Origin: Burkholderiales bacterium
GTDB lineage: Bacteria > Pseudomonadota > Gammaproteobacteria > Burkholderiales > SG8-39
Reading direction: 5' to 3'
DNA: 64,000 nucleotides
Assembly (NCBI GenBank): GCA_027493935.1
Contig: JAOSJV010000001.1
Coordinates: 1,240,001-1,304,000, forward strand
Of this stretch, positions 41,059 through 48,930 are shown in pieces. Position 1 is the first letter of the stretch, and each line of letters opens with the position of its first letter. The translations under genes and the position numbers were made by a program. Below the pieces are notes generated by a model. The model was given only the letters and a program-made list of their open reading frames with translations, was not told the origin of the DNA and searched no databases.

Positions 41059-41585
41059 TCCCGCGACGGCCGCCCGGACGCGCCGCCGCGCCGTGCTTCG
41101 GCGGCGTGGCGAATCCTTTCGACCAGATCGGTGGTCGAGCGCTGGTGCTCGAACGGGATCGCGCGCACTGCTCCGCCCCAACCGCGCACCTCGTCGCCGC
41201 CGACGATGTCCTCGACGCGCCAGTCGCCGCCTTTCACCAGCACTTCCGGCCGCACGGCGCGAATCAGCGCGAGCGGCGTGTCGTCGTCGAACCAGGTCAC
41301 GAGGTCGACGTCGCCGAGCGCCGCCACCAGCGCGGCGCGGTCGGCGAGGGCATTGAGCGGGCGCTCCGCGCCCTTGCCGAGCCGGCGCGCCGAAGCGTCG
41401 GAGTTCAGCGCGACCAGCAGGCTCGCGCCGAGCGCCCGCGCGCGCGCGAGATAGGTCACGTGGCCGCGATGCAGGAGGTCGAACACGCCGTTGGTGAAGA
41501 CGACCGGCCGGGGGAGCGCGCGCACGCGCTCGCCGAGCCGCTCCGGCGCGCAGAGCTTCGCCTCGAAGGGTGGGGGTGCCTGCAC
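41055..41585 (-). CDS. rfaE2: D-glycero-beta-D-manno-heptose-1-phosphate adenylyltransferase
   Basis: A 176-residue nucleotidyltransferase (RfaE domain II, HldE C-terminal type) that makes ADP-heptose for the LPS core. Motifs: VVFTNGVFDLLHRGHVTYLARARALGASLLVALNSDASARRLGKG, ALADRAALVAALGDVDLVTWFDDDTP, RPEVLVKGGDW, and the C-terminal RSTTDLVERI. Stand-alone form, usual in betaproteobacteria. It overlaps the kinase start by 4 bases and lies 41 bp after the di-iron protein gene, all minus strand. Intact. Confidence 0.93.
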   Translation of the reverse strand: MQAPPPFEAKLCAPERLGERVRALPRPVVFTNGVFDLLHRGHVTYLARARALGASLLVALNSDASARRLGKGAERPLNALADRAALVAALGDVDLVTWFDDDTPLALIRAVRPEVLVKGGDWRVEDIVGGDEVRGWGGAVRAIPFEHQRSTTDLVERIRHAAEARRGGASGRPSRE

Positions 41586-41626
41586 CGCGGCCGGTCCTGG
41601 CGCTCAGCGCAGCAGCGCCGCGTGGT

Positions 41627-42496
41627 TCACGCGGTACCTTCCACGGCGTTGGCGCCGGCCGTGCGCACCGCGAGCTCCTTGCGGTAGCGCGCGAGCTCCT
41701 GCACCGAGCCGATCGTGCGATCGAAGAGGCCCGACAGGTTCTTCAGGATGATCGATACCACGCGCGACTCCCATGCCCGGTCGAAGCGGATCTGGCGATC
41801 GAGCCAGCGCTCGAGCCACGCCGGGTCGGGCAGGCGCGACTGCACCGTGTCGTTCGGGAAGAGCGCCTTGCTCACGTGCAGGTTGGTCGGATGCAGCGGC
41901 TTGCCGCTGCGGGCGCTCGCGGCCATCAGCGTGCCGATCCTGGCGAACGCGGCGCGCGCCTCGTCGCCGAACCGCGCAATCGCGCGCCGCATGTATTGCA
42001 GGTAGACGCCGGCGTGGCGCGCCTCGTCGCGCGCGATGAGGCCGTAGATGCGCTTGATCACCGGCTCGGTATGCCACTCCGCCGCGCGCCGGTACCAGTG
42101 GTTGAGCCGGATCTCGCCGCAGAAGTGCATCATCAGCGTCTCTAGCGCGGGTGCGGGATCGAACGGGAAGCGCACCGCGTGCAGCTCGGACTCGCTCGGC
42201 ACGAGGTCGGGGCGGAAGCGGCGCAGGTACTCGATCAGCACGAGCGAGTGCTTCTGCTCCTCGTAGAACCACACCGACATGAACGCCGAAAAATCGCTGT
42301 CGTGCGCGTTGTCGCGCAGGAACATCTCGGTGGCCGGCAGCGCAGACCACTCGGTGATCGCGTTCATCTTGATCGTGAGCGCCTGCTCGTCGCCCAGGCG
42401 GGCGGCGTCGAACCCGGACCACGGCACGTCGTGCGCCATGTTCCAGCGCACGCGCTCGAGCGACTTGAATACCTCCGGGTAGAGCATGTCCGTCAT
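41627..42496 (-). CDS. Ferritin-like di-iron protein, possible oxygenase or desaturase
   Basis: A 289-residue helical protein with a full set of carboxylate di-iron ligands: Glu in NAITEWSALPATEMFLRD, E-x2-H in WFYEEQKHSLVLIEYL, Glu in MMHFCGEIRLNHWYRR, and DEARH in IARDEARHAGVYLQYM. This pattern matches ferritin-like oxygenases and desaturases rather than storage ferritins; the exact family is not recognised. ATG at 42494-42496 (an in-frame ATG three codons later is possible). It follows the CarH-like regulator by 50 bp on the same strand, so it may be in its regulon, and the divergent operon modifies lipids. A role as lipid oxygenase is speculation. Intact. Confidence 0.7.
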   Translation of the reverse strand: MTDMLYPEVFKSLERVRWNMAHDVPWSGFDAARLGDEQALTIKMNAITEWSALPATEMFLRDNAHDSDFSAFMSVWFYEEQKHSLVLIEYLRRFRPDLVPSESELHAVRFPFDPAPALETLMMHFCGEIRLNHWYRRAAEWHTEPVIKRIYGLIARDEARHAGVYLQYMRRAIARFGDEARAAFARIGTLMAASARSGKPLHPTNLHVSKALFPNDTVQSRLPDPAWLERWLDRQIRFDRAWESRVVSIILKNLSGLFDRTIGSVQELARYRKELAVRTAGANAVEGTA

Positions 42497-42546
42497 CCCC
42501 TGCGCCGCCCGCCGGCGCCGGCCGCAGGCCGTATTCTCGCCCGGAA

Positions 42547-43492
42547 TCACCGCAGCGCGGGTGCGGCGGCCGCGTGCGCCTGCCGCCATCGCGCCAGCGT
42601 GCCGGGGATCTCGTCGAGCGTGCGCAGGACGAGCACGCCCGCCACCGGCCGGCGCTGCGGCCCGGGGTTCGCGCCGCCCACCCACAGCTCGGCGCTGGCT
42701 GGCAGCTTCGCGCGCAGGTCGGCGAGCACGTCGGTCGCCACGTTCGCGGGAAAGGCGACGCTCACCGACAGGGCGACAACGTCGGCCTGCTGCGCCTGCG
42801 CCGCCAGCGCGATGTCCCAGACCGGGGTCTGGGTCCCGAGCGAGATGCAGGTCGCCCCCTCCATGGCGAGCATGCCCTCGGCCATGAGCAGCCCGAGCGC
42901 GTGCTGCTCGTTCGGCAGCGTCGTCAGCAGGATCCGCGGCGGACGGCGCTGCGCCGGAATCCCGGCGATCGCGTTGCGCAGCACGCCCTGCATGATCTCG
43001 GTGTAGAGGTGCTCCTCGAACACCTCGATCTCGCCGCGCATCCACGCCTCGCCCACGACGCTGTTCAGCGGCGCCGCGGTCTCGAGCATGAAACGGGCTA
43101 GACCCTGCTGGACGATCGCCTGGCGCAGCATCTGGCGCAGCGCGTCGACCTGATGCGCCTGGACCAACTCGATCACCTCGATCAGGTCCGCCGGGATCTC
43201 CCCGGCGGGCCCTCCGGTGACTCGGTTGGCGGCCTCGAAGCGCTGGCGCAGCTCGTCGAGCGACAGCCCGATCAGCTTGCCAGGCCGGTGACCTCGGTCG
43301 ATCAACTTTTTGATGAATCTGAGTTTGTCGACTTGCTCCGGCGAGTAGACGCGCTCGCCATGGGCATCGCGCGCGGGGGAGCGGGAACTCGTAGCGCCGC
43401 TCCCAGATGCGTAGAGTGTCCTTGGACAAACCCGTATCGCGCTCGACAGCGCTGATCGACAGCAATGGCTCGGCAGCGGCAATTGTGCTCAT
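42547..43492 (-). CDS. MerR-family regulator with B12-binding domain (CarH/LitR-like photoreceptor)
   Basis: About 314 residues: a MerR winged helix ([27 protein letters not shown]) and a C-terminal cobalamin-binding module. It has the W-x9-EH motif of CarH (in [19 protein letters not shown]), the ExHxLG motif ([11 protein letters not shown]) in place of DxHxxG, and the usual downstream Ser (ALSVSV) and GG ([10 protein letters not shown]). In known CarH/LitR proteins adenosylcobalamin-bound tetramers repress in the dark and light releases them. A frame break at GGGGG 43375-43379 splits the helix-turn-helix from [16 protein letters not shown]; removing one base repairs it. ATG 43492 has no ribosome site and starts 5 bp from a palindrome, which suggests autoregulation. 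Confidence 0.87.
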
Positions 43493-43497
43493 ATTAA

Positions 43498-43510
43498 TTG
43501 TCTTAGACAA
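43498..43510. promoter_or_regulatory. Palindromic operator candidate 1 (CarH-like site)
   Basis: TTGTCTTAGACAA, a perfect 13-bp palindrome around a central T. It lies 5 bp upstream of the regulator start codon and 4 bp upstream of the -35 box of the divergent promoter, so a bound regulator could affect both. Confidence 0.5.
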
Positions 43511-43514
43511 AAGG

Positions 43515-43543
43515 TTGACAGTGCCCTCAACACCCGGTATCTT
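43515..43543 (+). promoter_or_regulatory. Strong sigma-70-type promoter of the folE2/lipid operon
   Basis: TTGACA (43515-43520), an exact 17-bp spacer, TATCTT (43538-43543). A perfect -35 is rare in this GC-rich window. Transcription would start near 43550, 30 bases before the ATG of the small exported protein. It is flanked by two similar palindromes. Confidence 0.65.
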
Positions 43544-43560
43544 ACGCCCGTCTTCCATGT

Positions 43561-43573
43561 TTGCCTAGGACAA
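43561..43573. promoter_or_regulatory. Palindromic operator candidate 2
   Basis: TTGCCTAGGACAA; on the minus strand TTGTCCTAGGCAA, which matches operator 1 at 11 of 13 positions. It lies just downstream of the expected transcription start. Its centre is 63 bp from that of operator 1, about six helical turns. Confidence 0.45.
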
Positions 43574-43579
43574 ATAATC

Positions 43580-43887
43580 ATGTACCGCACTGCTCTACTG
43601 ATCTCTACCCTGCTGATCCCCGTCTCGGCCACCGCTGGGGACGTCCGGACCGACTCGGACAGCCTACTCGTCGTCGGTGGATTTGACCAGGACAGAATCT
43701 CCGTTGAGACCTGCCGTCCAGCCCCGGCGGTGACGCGCTCCGCGATGGCGCTGATCGCCCTGCACCGCGAGGTCACGGGGCACGGCGCCGCGGAGACCGG
43801 CACGGTGCGCCAAGGCGGGGGGCTGCGCCTACCGCGAATGTCGCCTCGCTCGAACGCGCCGCCGCGTCGCGCGCCGCGGCGCGCTGA
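43580..43887 (+). CDS. Small exported protein of unknown function, 3' frame uncertain
   Basis: Begins [22 protein letters not shown], a clear signal peptide, then [30 protein letters not shown] and [19 protein letters not shown]. As read, the frame runs into folE2. The probable true end is in another frame, [17 protein letters not shown] with a stop at 43885-43887, after disturbance around the GGGGGG near 43820 and 43842. About 100 residues. No family recognised. It is the first gene after the palindrome-flanked promoter and 38 bp before folE2, so probably part of the light/B12-type regulon. Confidence 0.5.
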
Positions 43888-43925
43888 CCGGAACGTCCAA
43901 TCGCTGACGAGGAGTGCAGCGCCAG

Positions 43926-44746
43926 ATGAACGCCCCCGAGAAGCTCTTCCTGCCCGACATTCAGGCGACCGCGGACGATCGCGCGATGCCGATCGAGCGC
44001 GTCGGCATCCGCTCGGTGCGCCATCCGATCGCCCTCGCGCGCCCCGACGGCTCGTTCCACCCGTCGGTCGCGACCGTCGACATGTACGTCGGCCTCGCGC
44101 ACGACGTCAAGGGCACCCACATGTCGCGCTTCCTCGAAGTGCTGCAGGCCCGCCACGCGGCGGTGTCGACCGAGGGCATGCACGAGCTCCTCGCCCACAT
44201 GCTCGAGCGGCTCGAGGCCGAGAGCGGCTGCGTGGAGCTGCGCTTTCCGTACTTCATCGCCAAGCGCGCGCCGGTGTCGGGGTCGAGAGCCTCATGGACT
44301 ACGAGGTCGCGCTGCGTGCCGAGCTCAGCGCGCAGCGGGGCTACGAGCTCACCCTCCGCGTCACGGTGCCGGTGACCAGCCTCTGCCCGTGCTCGAAGGA
44401 GATCTCGGACTACGGCGCGCACAACCAGCGCTCGCACGTCACGATCGAGGCCACGGGCGGCGCCGACGGCGGCGTGTCGATCGAGTCGCTCGTCGCGACC
44501 GCCGAGCGCGAGGCTTCCTGCGAGCTCTACGGGCTGCTCAAGCGGCCCGACGAGAAGCACGTCACCGAGCGCGCGTACGACAACCCGAAGTTCGTCGAGG
44601 ACCTGGTACGCGACGTCGCGCTCGCGCTCGAGCGCGATCCGCGCATCACCGCCTACTCGGTCGAGAGCGAGAACTTCGAGTCGATCCACAATCATTCCGC
44701 TTACGCGCGCATCCGCCGCGACAAGCGGAGCCCGTGGAAGCGCTGA
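43926..44746 (+). CDS. folE2: GTP cyclohydrolase FolE2 (type IB)
   Basis: First enzyme of tetrahydrofolate and pterin synthesis, metal-flexible COG1469 type. N-terminal part: [68 protein letters not shown]-terminal part: [51 protein letters not shown], with the zinc Cys in SLCPCSKE, then [17 protein letters not shown] ending ([20 protein letters not shown]). One base is missing at GGGG 44279-44282; restoring it links APVSG to VESLMDYE, about 274 residues. ATG 43926 preferred (GACGAGGAG upstream). It may supply the folate chromophore of a photolyase or pterins; no photolyase is in the window. Confidence 0.9.
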
Positions 44747-44917
44747 AATGATCACGCGCATGCGGACCAACGCGGGGGCGCGGGGCCGGCGCGCCGCCTG
44801 CTGCGCTTCGTGCAGGCCGACCCCCTCCCTCCTCCCTGCCTCGCGCGGAGGATACGAGCGGGCGGACGGCGCCTGCCGCGAACGCCCTCGCGTTGGGCCC
44901 GCTCCGGAGCGCGCGCG

Positions 44918-46258
44918 ATGAAGATCGCCGTCATCGGGGCCGGGATCGCCGGGCTCGCCTCGGCCTGGCTGCTGCGCCAGCGCCATCGCGTCACGCTGTT
45001 CGAGGTGAACGGCTACCTCGGCGGCCACACCAACACGGTGGACGTGACGCTCGAGGGCCTCACCCATCCGGTGGACACCGGCTTCCTGGTCTGCAACCGG
45101 CGCACCTATCCGAACCTCACCGCGATGTTCGCGCACCTCGGCGTGGCGACCGTGCCGAGTGACATGTCGTTCTCGGTCAGCCTCGCCGACCGCGATCTCG
45201 AGTGGGCCGGCACCAGCCTCTCGACGGTGTTCGGCCAGCGGCGCAACCTCGCGCGGCCGGCCTTCTGGCGGATGCTGCGCGACATCCTGCGGTTCAACCG
45301 CGCCGCGACCGCGGTCGCGGCGTCGGCCGGCGCTGCGCCGGGCACGACGCGCGGCGAATTCCTCGAAGCGGGCCGCTACAGCGCGGAATTGCGCGACTGG
45401 TATCTGCTGCCGATGGCCGCGGCCATCTGGTCGTGCCCGACCGCCGCGATGCTCGAGTATCCCCTGGCGACCTTCGCCCGCTTCTGCCACAACCACGGGT
45501 TGCTCCAGCTCGCCGACCGGCCACAGTGGCTGACCGTCGCCGGAGGTGGCCGCGAGTACGTGCGGCGGCTCGCGCACGCGATTCCCGACGTGCGCCTCGC
45601 GAGCCCCGTGCGCTCGGTCGATCCCGGTCCCGCCGGCGTGCTCGTCTGCACCGACCAGGGCATGGAGCGCTTCGACGCCGCGGTCCTCGCGTGCCACACC
45701 GGCCAGGCGCTCGCCATGATCGAGCGGCCGAGCGCCGCCGAGCGGCGCGTGCTCGGAGCGATCCCCTATCAGCGCAACCGCGCCGTTCTGCACACCGACC
45801 CCGCGCTGCTGCCCCGGCGCCGCGCGCTGTGGGCGGCGTGGAACTACGTCGCCGGCGCCGAGGCGGCCGGCGGCCGGCCGGTGGGCGTTTCCTACCTGAT
45901 CAACAAGCTGCAGCCGCTGCCGTTCCGCACGCCGGTAGTGGTCACGTTGAATCCGCCGGTCGAGCCCGACCCGCGGCGGGTGCTGGCCCAGTTCGAGTAC
46001 GAGCATCCGGTCTTCGGGTCCGATGCGCCGGCCGCTCAGGCCGCGGCCGCGTCGATCCAGGGCCGGCGCGGCCTGTGGTTCTGCGGCGCCTGGGCGGGCC
46101 ACGGCTTCCACGAGGACGGATTGCGCTCGGCGCTCGCGGTGGCGAACGCGCTCGGCTGCGCCGCGCCGTGGCAGGGCGCGCACGCCGACGTCGCGCCGAA
46201 AGCGGTGCGCCGAGCCTCCGGCGCGGCGGCGCCGGCGGCGCTCGAGGCGGTCGAATGA
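44918..46258 (+). CDS. FAD-dependent amine-oxidase-like protein (UfaD-like desaturase candidate)
   Basis: Flavoprotein of 446 residues: dinucleotide-binding MKIAVIGAGIAGLASAWLLRQRHRVTLFEVNGYLGGHTNTVDV, MAAAIWSCPTAAMLEYPLATFARFCHNHGLL, WLTVAGGGREYVRRLA, YQRNRAVLHTDPALLPRRRALWAAWNYV, and C-terminal FAD contact LWFCGAWAGHGFHEDGLRSALAVA. This family stands first in the conserved set FAD protein - DUF1365 - CFA-type methyltransferase, found in light and singlet-oxygen regulons and linked in Rhodobacter to methylated and furan fatty acids. The flavoprotein is the likely desaturase; the assignment is by context. The stop overlaps DUF1365. 171 bp upstream of it hold no gene. Confidence 0.85.
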   Translation: MKIAVIGAGIAGLASAWLLRQRHRVTLFEVNGYLGGHTNTVDVTLEGLTHPVDTGFLVCNRRTYPNLTAMFAHLGVATVPSDMSFSVSLADRDLEWAGTSLSTVFGQRRNLARPAFWRMLRDILRFNRAATAVAASAGAAPGTTRGEFLEAGRYSAELRDWYLLPMAAAIWSCPTAAMLEYPLATFARFCHNHGLLQLADRPQWLTVAGGGREYVRRLAHAIPDVRLASPVRSVDPGPAGVLVCTDQGMERFDAAVLACHTGQALAMIERPSAAERRVLGAIPYQRNRAVLHTDPALLPRRRALWAAWNYVAGAEAAGGRPVGVSYLINKLQPLPFRTPVVVTLNPPVEPDPRRVLAQFEYEHPVFGSDAPAAQAAAASIQGRRGLWFCGAWAGHGFHEDGLRSALAVANALGCAAPWQGAHADVAPKAVRRASGAAAPAALEAVE

Positions 46259-47053
46259 ACGCGCCCGCGACCAACGCGCGCGCGCGCTTGGCCACCGGCA
46301 AAGCGCCGGCGCCGCGCATCTACTTCGGCCGCGTGATGCACCGCCGCCTGCGGCCGGTGGAGCACCGCTTCGAGTACCCGGTCTTTCACCTGCTGGTGCC
46401 GCTGTCGCGCGTGGCGCTGCTCGAGAACCGGCTGTTCGGCGTGAACCGCCGCGGGCTCTTCAGCCTGCACTTTCGCGACTACGGCGAGGGCGACGACAGG
46501 CATCCGCTCGAGTGGGTGCGCGAGACGCTCGCGCGAGAGGGCCTCGACGCCGCCGACGGCGAGGTGTGGCTGCAGACGTTCCCGCGGATTCTCGGGTATG
46601 TTTTCAACCCCGTGAGCTTCTTCTTCTGCCACGACCGGCAAGGGGGTGCGTGCGGTCCTGTGCGAGGTCAACAACACATTCGGCGAGCGCCACCGCTATC
46701 TGCTGGCGCACGCCGACGCGCGGCCGATCCGGCCGGGAGAGACGCTGCGGGCCCGCAAGGCTTTCCACGTCTCGCCGTTCTTCCGCGTCGAGGGCGGCTA
46801 CCGGTTCCGCTTTCTGCCGGCGGGCGAGCGCTCGCTCGCCCGCATCGACTACCACGACGAATCGGGCGACCTGCTGCACACCAGCATCGCCGGCGCGGCC
46901 GCGCCCTACGGCGTGCGCACGCTCGTACGCGCGTTCGCGCTCTACCCGTGGATGACGCTCGGCATCATGCTGCGCATCCACGCCCAGGCGCTGCGCCTGT
47001 GGCTGAAGCGCGTGCCGTTCTTCCACAAACCACAACCCCCGCGGAGGTCCTGA
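46255..47053 (+). CDS. DUF1365 protein, one frame break
   Basis: Family DUF1365, about 265 residues after repair. N-terminal part: APRIYFGRVMHRRLRPVEHRFEYPVFHLLVPL, RLFGVNRRGLFSLHFRDYGEGDDRHPLEWVRE, LQTFPRILGYVFNPVSFFFCHD. C-terminal part: VRAVLCEVNNTFGERHRYLL, RKAFHVSPFFRVEGGYRFRF, RIDYHDESGDLLHTSIAG. The switch is at GGGGG 46642-46646 (one G too many). Biochemical role not established; always found with the FAD protein and methyltransferase seen here. ATG 46255 overlaps the previous stop. Confidence 0.87.
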
Positions 47054-47057
47054 GCCG

Positions 47058-48329
47058 ATGAGCACCGAAGCGTCGATTGCGCAGACCCGCGGCGCACGCG
47101 GTTCGAATCCGAGAATGGCGGCCGTGCAGGTCGCGCGCGCGGCCCGGCGCGAGCGGCTGCCGCTTCCCGCGCGCATCGTGCTGGGGGCTCTGCGAGGCGT
47201 CGAGCACGGACAGCTGCGAGTGCGTCTGCCCGACGGTGCGGAGCACGCGTACGGGCACGGTGCGCCGGCGGCGGAAATCGACGTCCACGACTGGAGCGCC
47301 TTCGGCGCTTCGCTCGCCTCCGGCGACGTCGGCTTCGGCGAGGCCTACATGCGGGGACATTGGAGCTCCCCCGACCTCGCCGGGCTGCTGCGCCTGCTCG
47401 CCGCGAACCGCGCGATGAGCGAGCGGGTGGAAAAGAGCGGCTTCTGGGGCAAAGTCGCGCAGCGGGCGCGGCACCTGCTGCGGGCGAATACCCGCGCCGG
47501 CAGCCGGCGCAACATCTCGGCGCACTACGATCTCGGCAACGATTTCTACGCGCTGTGGCTGGATCCGTCGATGACCTACTCGAGCGCGCTGTTCGAGGGC
47601 GAGTCATCGCGCACGCTCGAGCAGGCGCAGCGCGCCAAGTACGAGCGCATCCTGCGGCGGATCGCCCCGCGCCCCGGGGCGCACATCCTCGAGATCGGCT
47701 GCGGCTGGGGCGGCTTTGCCGAGATCGCCGCGCGCGAGTACGGTTGCCGCGTCACCGGCATCACGCTCTCGCGCGAGCAGCTCGCGTACGCCGAGGCGCG
47801 GATCGCGCGCGCCGGGCTCGCCGACCGGGTGCGCCTGGAGCTGCGCGACTATCGCGACGTCGCTGGACGCTACGACCACGTCGTCTCGATCGAGATGGTG
47901 GAGGCGGTCGGCGAACGCTACTGGCCGGCGTACTTCGGCGTGCTCGCACGCGCGCTCGCCCCTGGCGGGGTCGCGCTCGTGCAGGCGATCACAATCGCCG
48001 ACCGGTCGTTCGCGAGCTACCGCACCGGCGCCGACTTCATCCGGCGCCACATCTTCCCCGGCGGCATGCTGGCCTCGCCGCAGCGCTTGCGCGCCGAGGC
48101 CGCGCGCGCGGGTCTCGCGGTGGCCGACGAGCACGCCTTCGGGCGCGACTACGCGGAGACGTTGCGTCGCTGGCGGCAGGCTTTCATGGGGCGCCTGCCG
48201 GAGGTTTACGCGCTCGGCCACGCGCCGCAGTTCGCGCGCAAGTGGGAGTTCTATCTCGCCTATTGCGAAGCCGGTTTCGACACGCTATGCACCGACGTAC
48301 ATCAATTCGCGCTCGTGCACGCGGGCTGA
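47058..48329 (+). CDS. SAM-dependent methyltransferase, cyclopropane-fatty-acid-synthase family (UfaM-like)
   Basis: A 423-residue class I methyltransferase acting on unsaturated phospholipid acyl chains. N-terminal lipid-binding part (HDWSAFGASLASGDVGFGEAYMRGHWSSPDLAGLLRLL), then AGSRRNISAHYDLGNDFYALWLDPSMTYSSALFEG, SAM loop HILEIGCGWGGFAEIAAREYGCRVTGITLSREQLAYA, EMVEAVGERYWPAYF and QAITIADRSFASYRTGADFIRRHIFPGG. All match CFA synthases. In this gene context the product may be an 11-methyl-branched (UfaM-like) rather than a cyclopropane acid; sequence alone cannot decide. Good GGAGG site before ATG 47058. Intact. Confidence 0.92.
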   Translation: MSTEASIAQTRGARGSNPRMAAVQVARAARRERLPLPARIVLGALRGVEHGQLRVRLPDGAEHAYGHGAPAAEIDVHDWSAFGASLASGDVGFGEAYMRGHWSSPDLAGLLRLLAANRAMSERVEKSGFWGKVAQRARHLLRANTRAGSRRNISAHYDLGNDFYALWLDPSMTYSSALFEGESSRTLEQAQRAKYERILRRIAPRPGAHILEIGCGWGGFAEIAAREYGCRVTGITLSREQLAYAEARIARAGLADRVRLELRDYRDVAGRYDHVVSIEMVEAVGERYWPAYFGVLARALAPGGVALVQAITIADRSFASYRTGADFIRRHIFPGGMLASPQRLRAEAARAGLAVADEHAFGRDYAETLRRWRQAFMGRLPEVYALGHAPQFARKWEFYLAYCEAGFDTLCTDVHQFALVHAG

Positions 48330-48872
48330 GCGCGGCGCTCGTGCTCGCCGCGGTCGGGTGGCTGACCGCCCCGTCGGCGCACGCCGAAGCGCGCGCAAGC
48401 GCGCCACGCCTGCCGGCCGAGGCCGCGCGGGCGTTTCCCGATCTCGCGCCGCTCGGCAGCGGGACGATGCGCTGGTTCGGCTTTCACGTCTACGACGCGC
48501 GACTCTGGGCGACGGGGCTCGCCCCGCGCGACGACACGCCTTACGTACTGGCGCTGCGCTACGCGCGCGACTTCGAGGGCGCGCGCATCGCGCAGACGAG
48601 CATCGTGGAGATCGAGCGCCTCGGCCTCGGCACGCCGGTCCAGCGCGCGCATTGGCTCGCCGAGATGCGACGGGTGTTTCCCGACGTGCAAGCCGGCGCC
48701 GAGATCGCCGGCTTGCACGTCCCGGGCCGCGGCGCGCTTCTTCCACGACGGCCGGCCGGTCGGCACGATCGACGATGCGGAGTTCGCGCGCGCGTTCTTC
48801 GCCATCTGGCTCGATCCGCGCACCCGCGCGCCCGAGCTGCGCGCGGCGCTGGTCGGCGAGGGCGGCCGGTGA
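48287..48872 (+). CDS. Chalcone-isomerase-like exported protein, one frame break
   Basis: Signal peptide (MHRRTSIRARARGLSAALVLAAVGWLTAPSAHAE) followed by a chalcone-isomerase-fold domain: LAPLGSGTMRWFGFHVYDARLWATGLAPRDDTPYVLALRYARDFEGARIAQTSIVEIERLG. The end FFHDGRPVGTIDDAEFARAFFAIWLDPRTRAPELRAALVG is in a different frame; the switch lies near 48730-48737 in a GCGGCGCGC stretch. About 195 residues. Bacterial members of this fold are thought to bind fatty acids. The ATG at 48287 lies inside the end of the methyltransferase gene (43-base overlap), so translation is probably coupled. Confidence 0.8.
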
Positions 48873-48930
48873 CGCGCTAGCGCGCCGGCAGCGCCGGGGC
48901 GCGGCGCACGGCCCGGAGACGCACCCGAAG

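Noticed and set aside
43417..43429. Third palindrome-like TGTCCTTGGACAA inside the CarH-like gene
   Set aside because: It encodes the conserved GLSKDTL of the helix-turn-helix, so codon constraint explains it.
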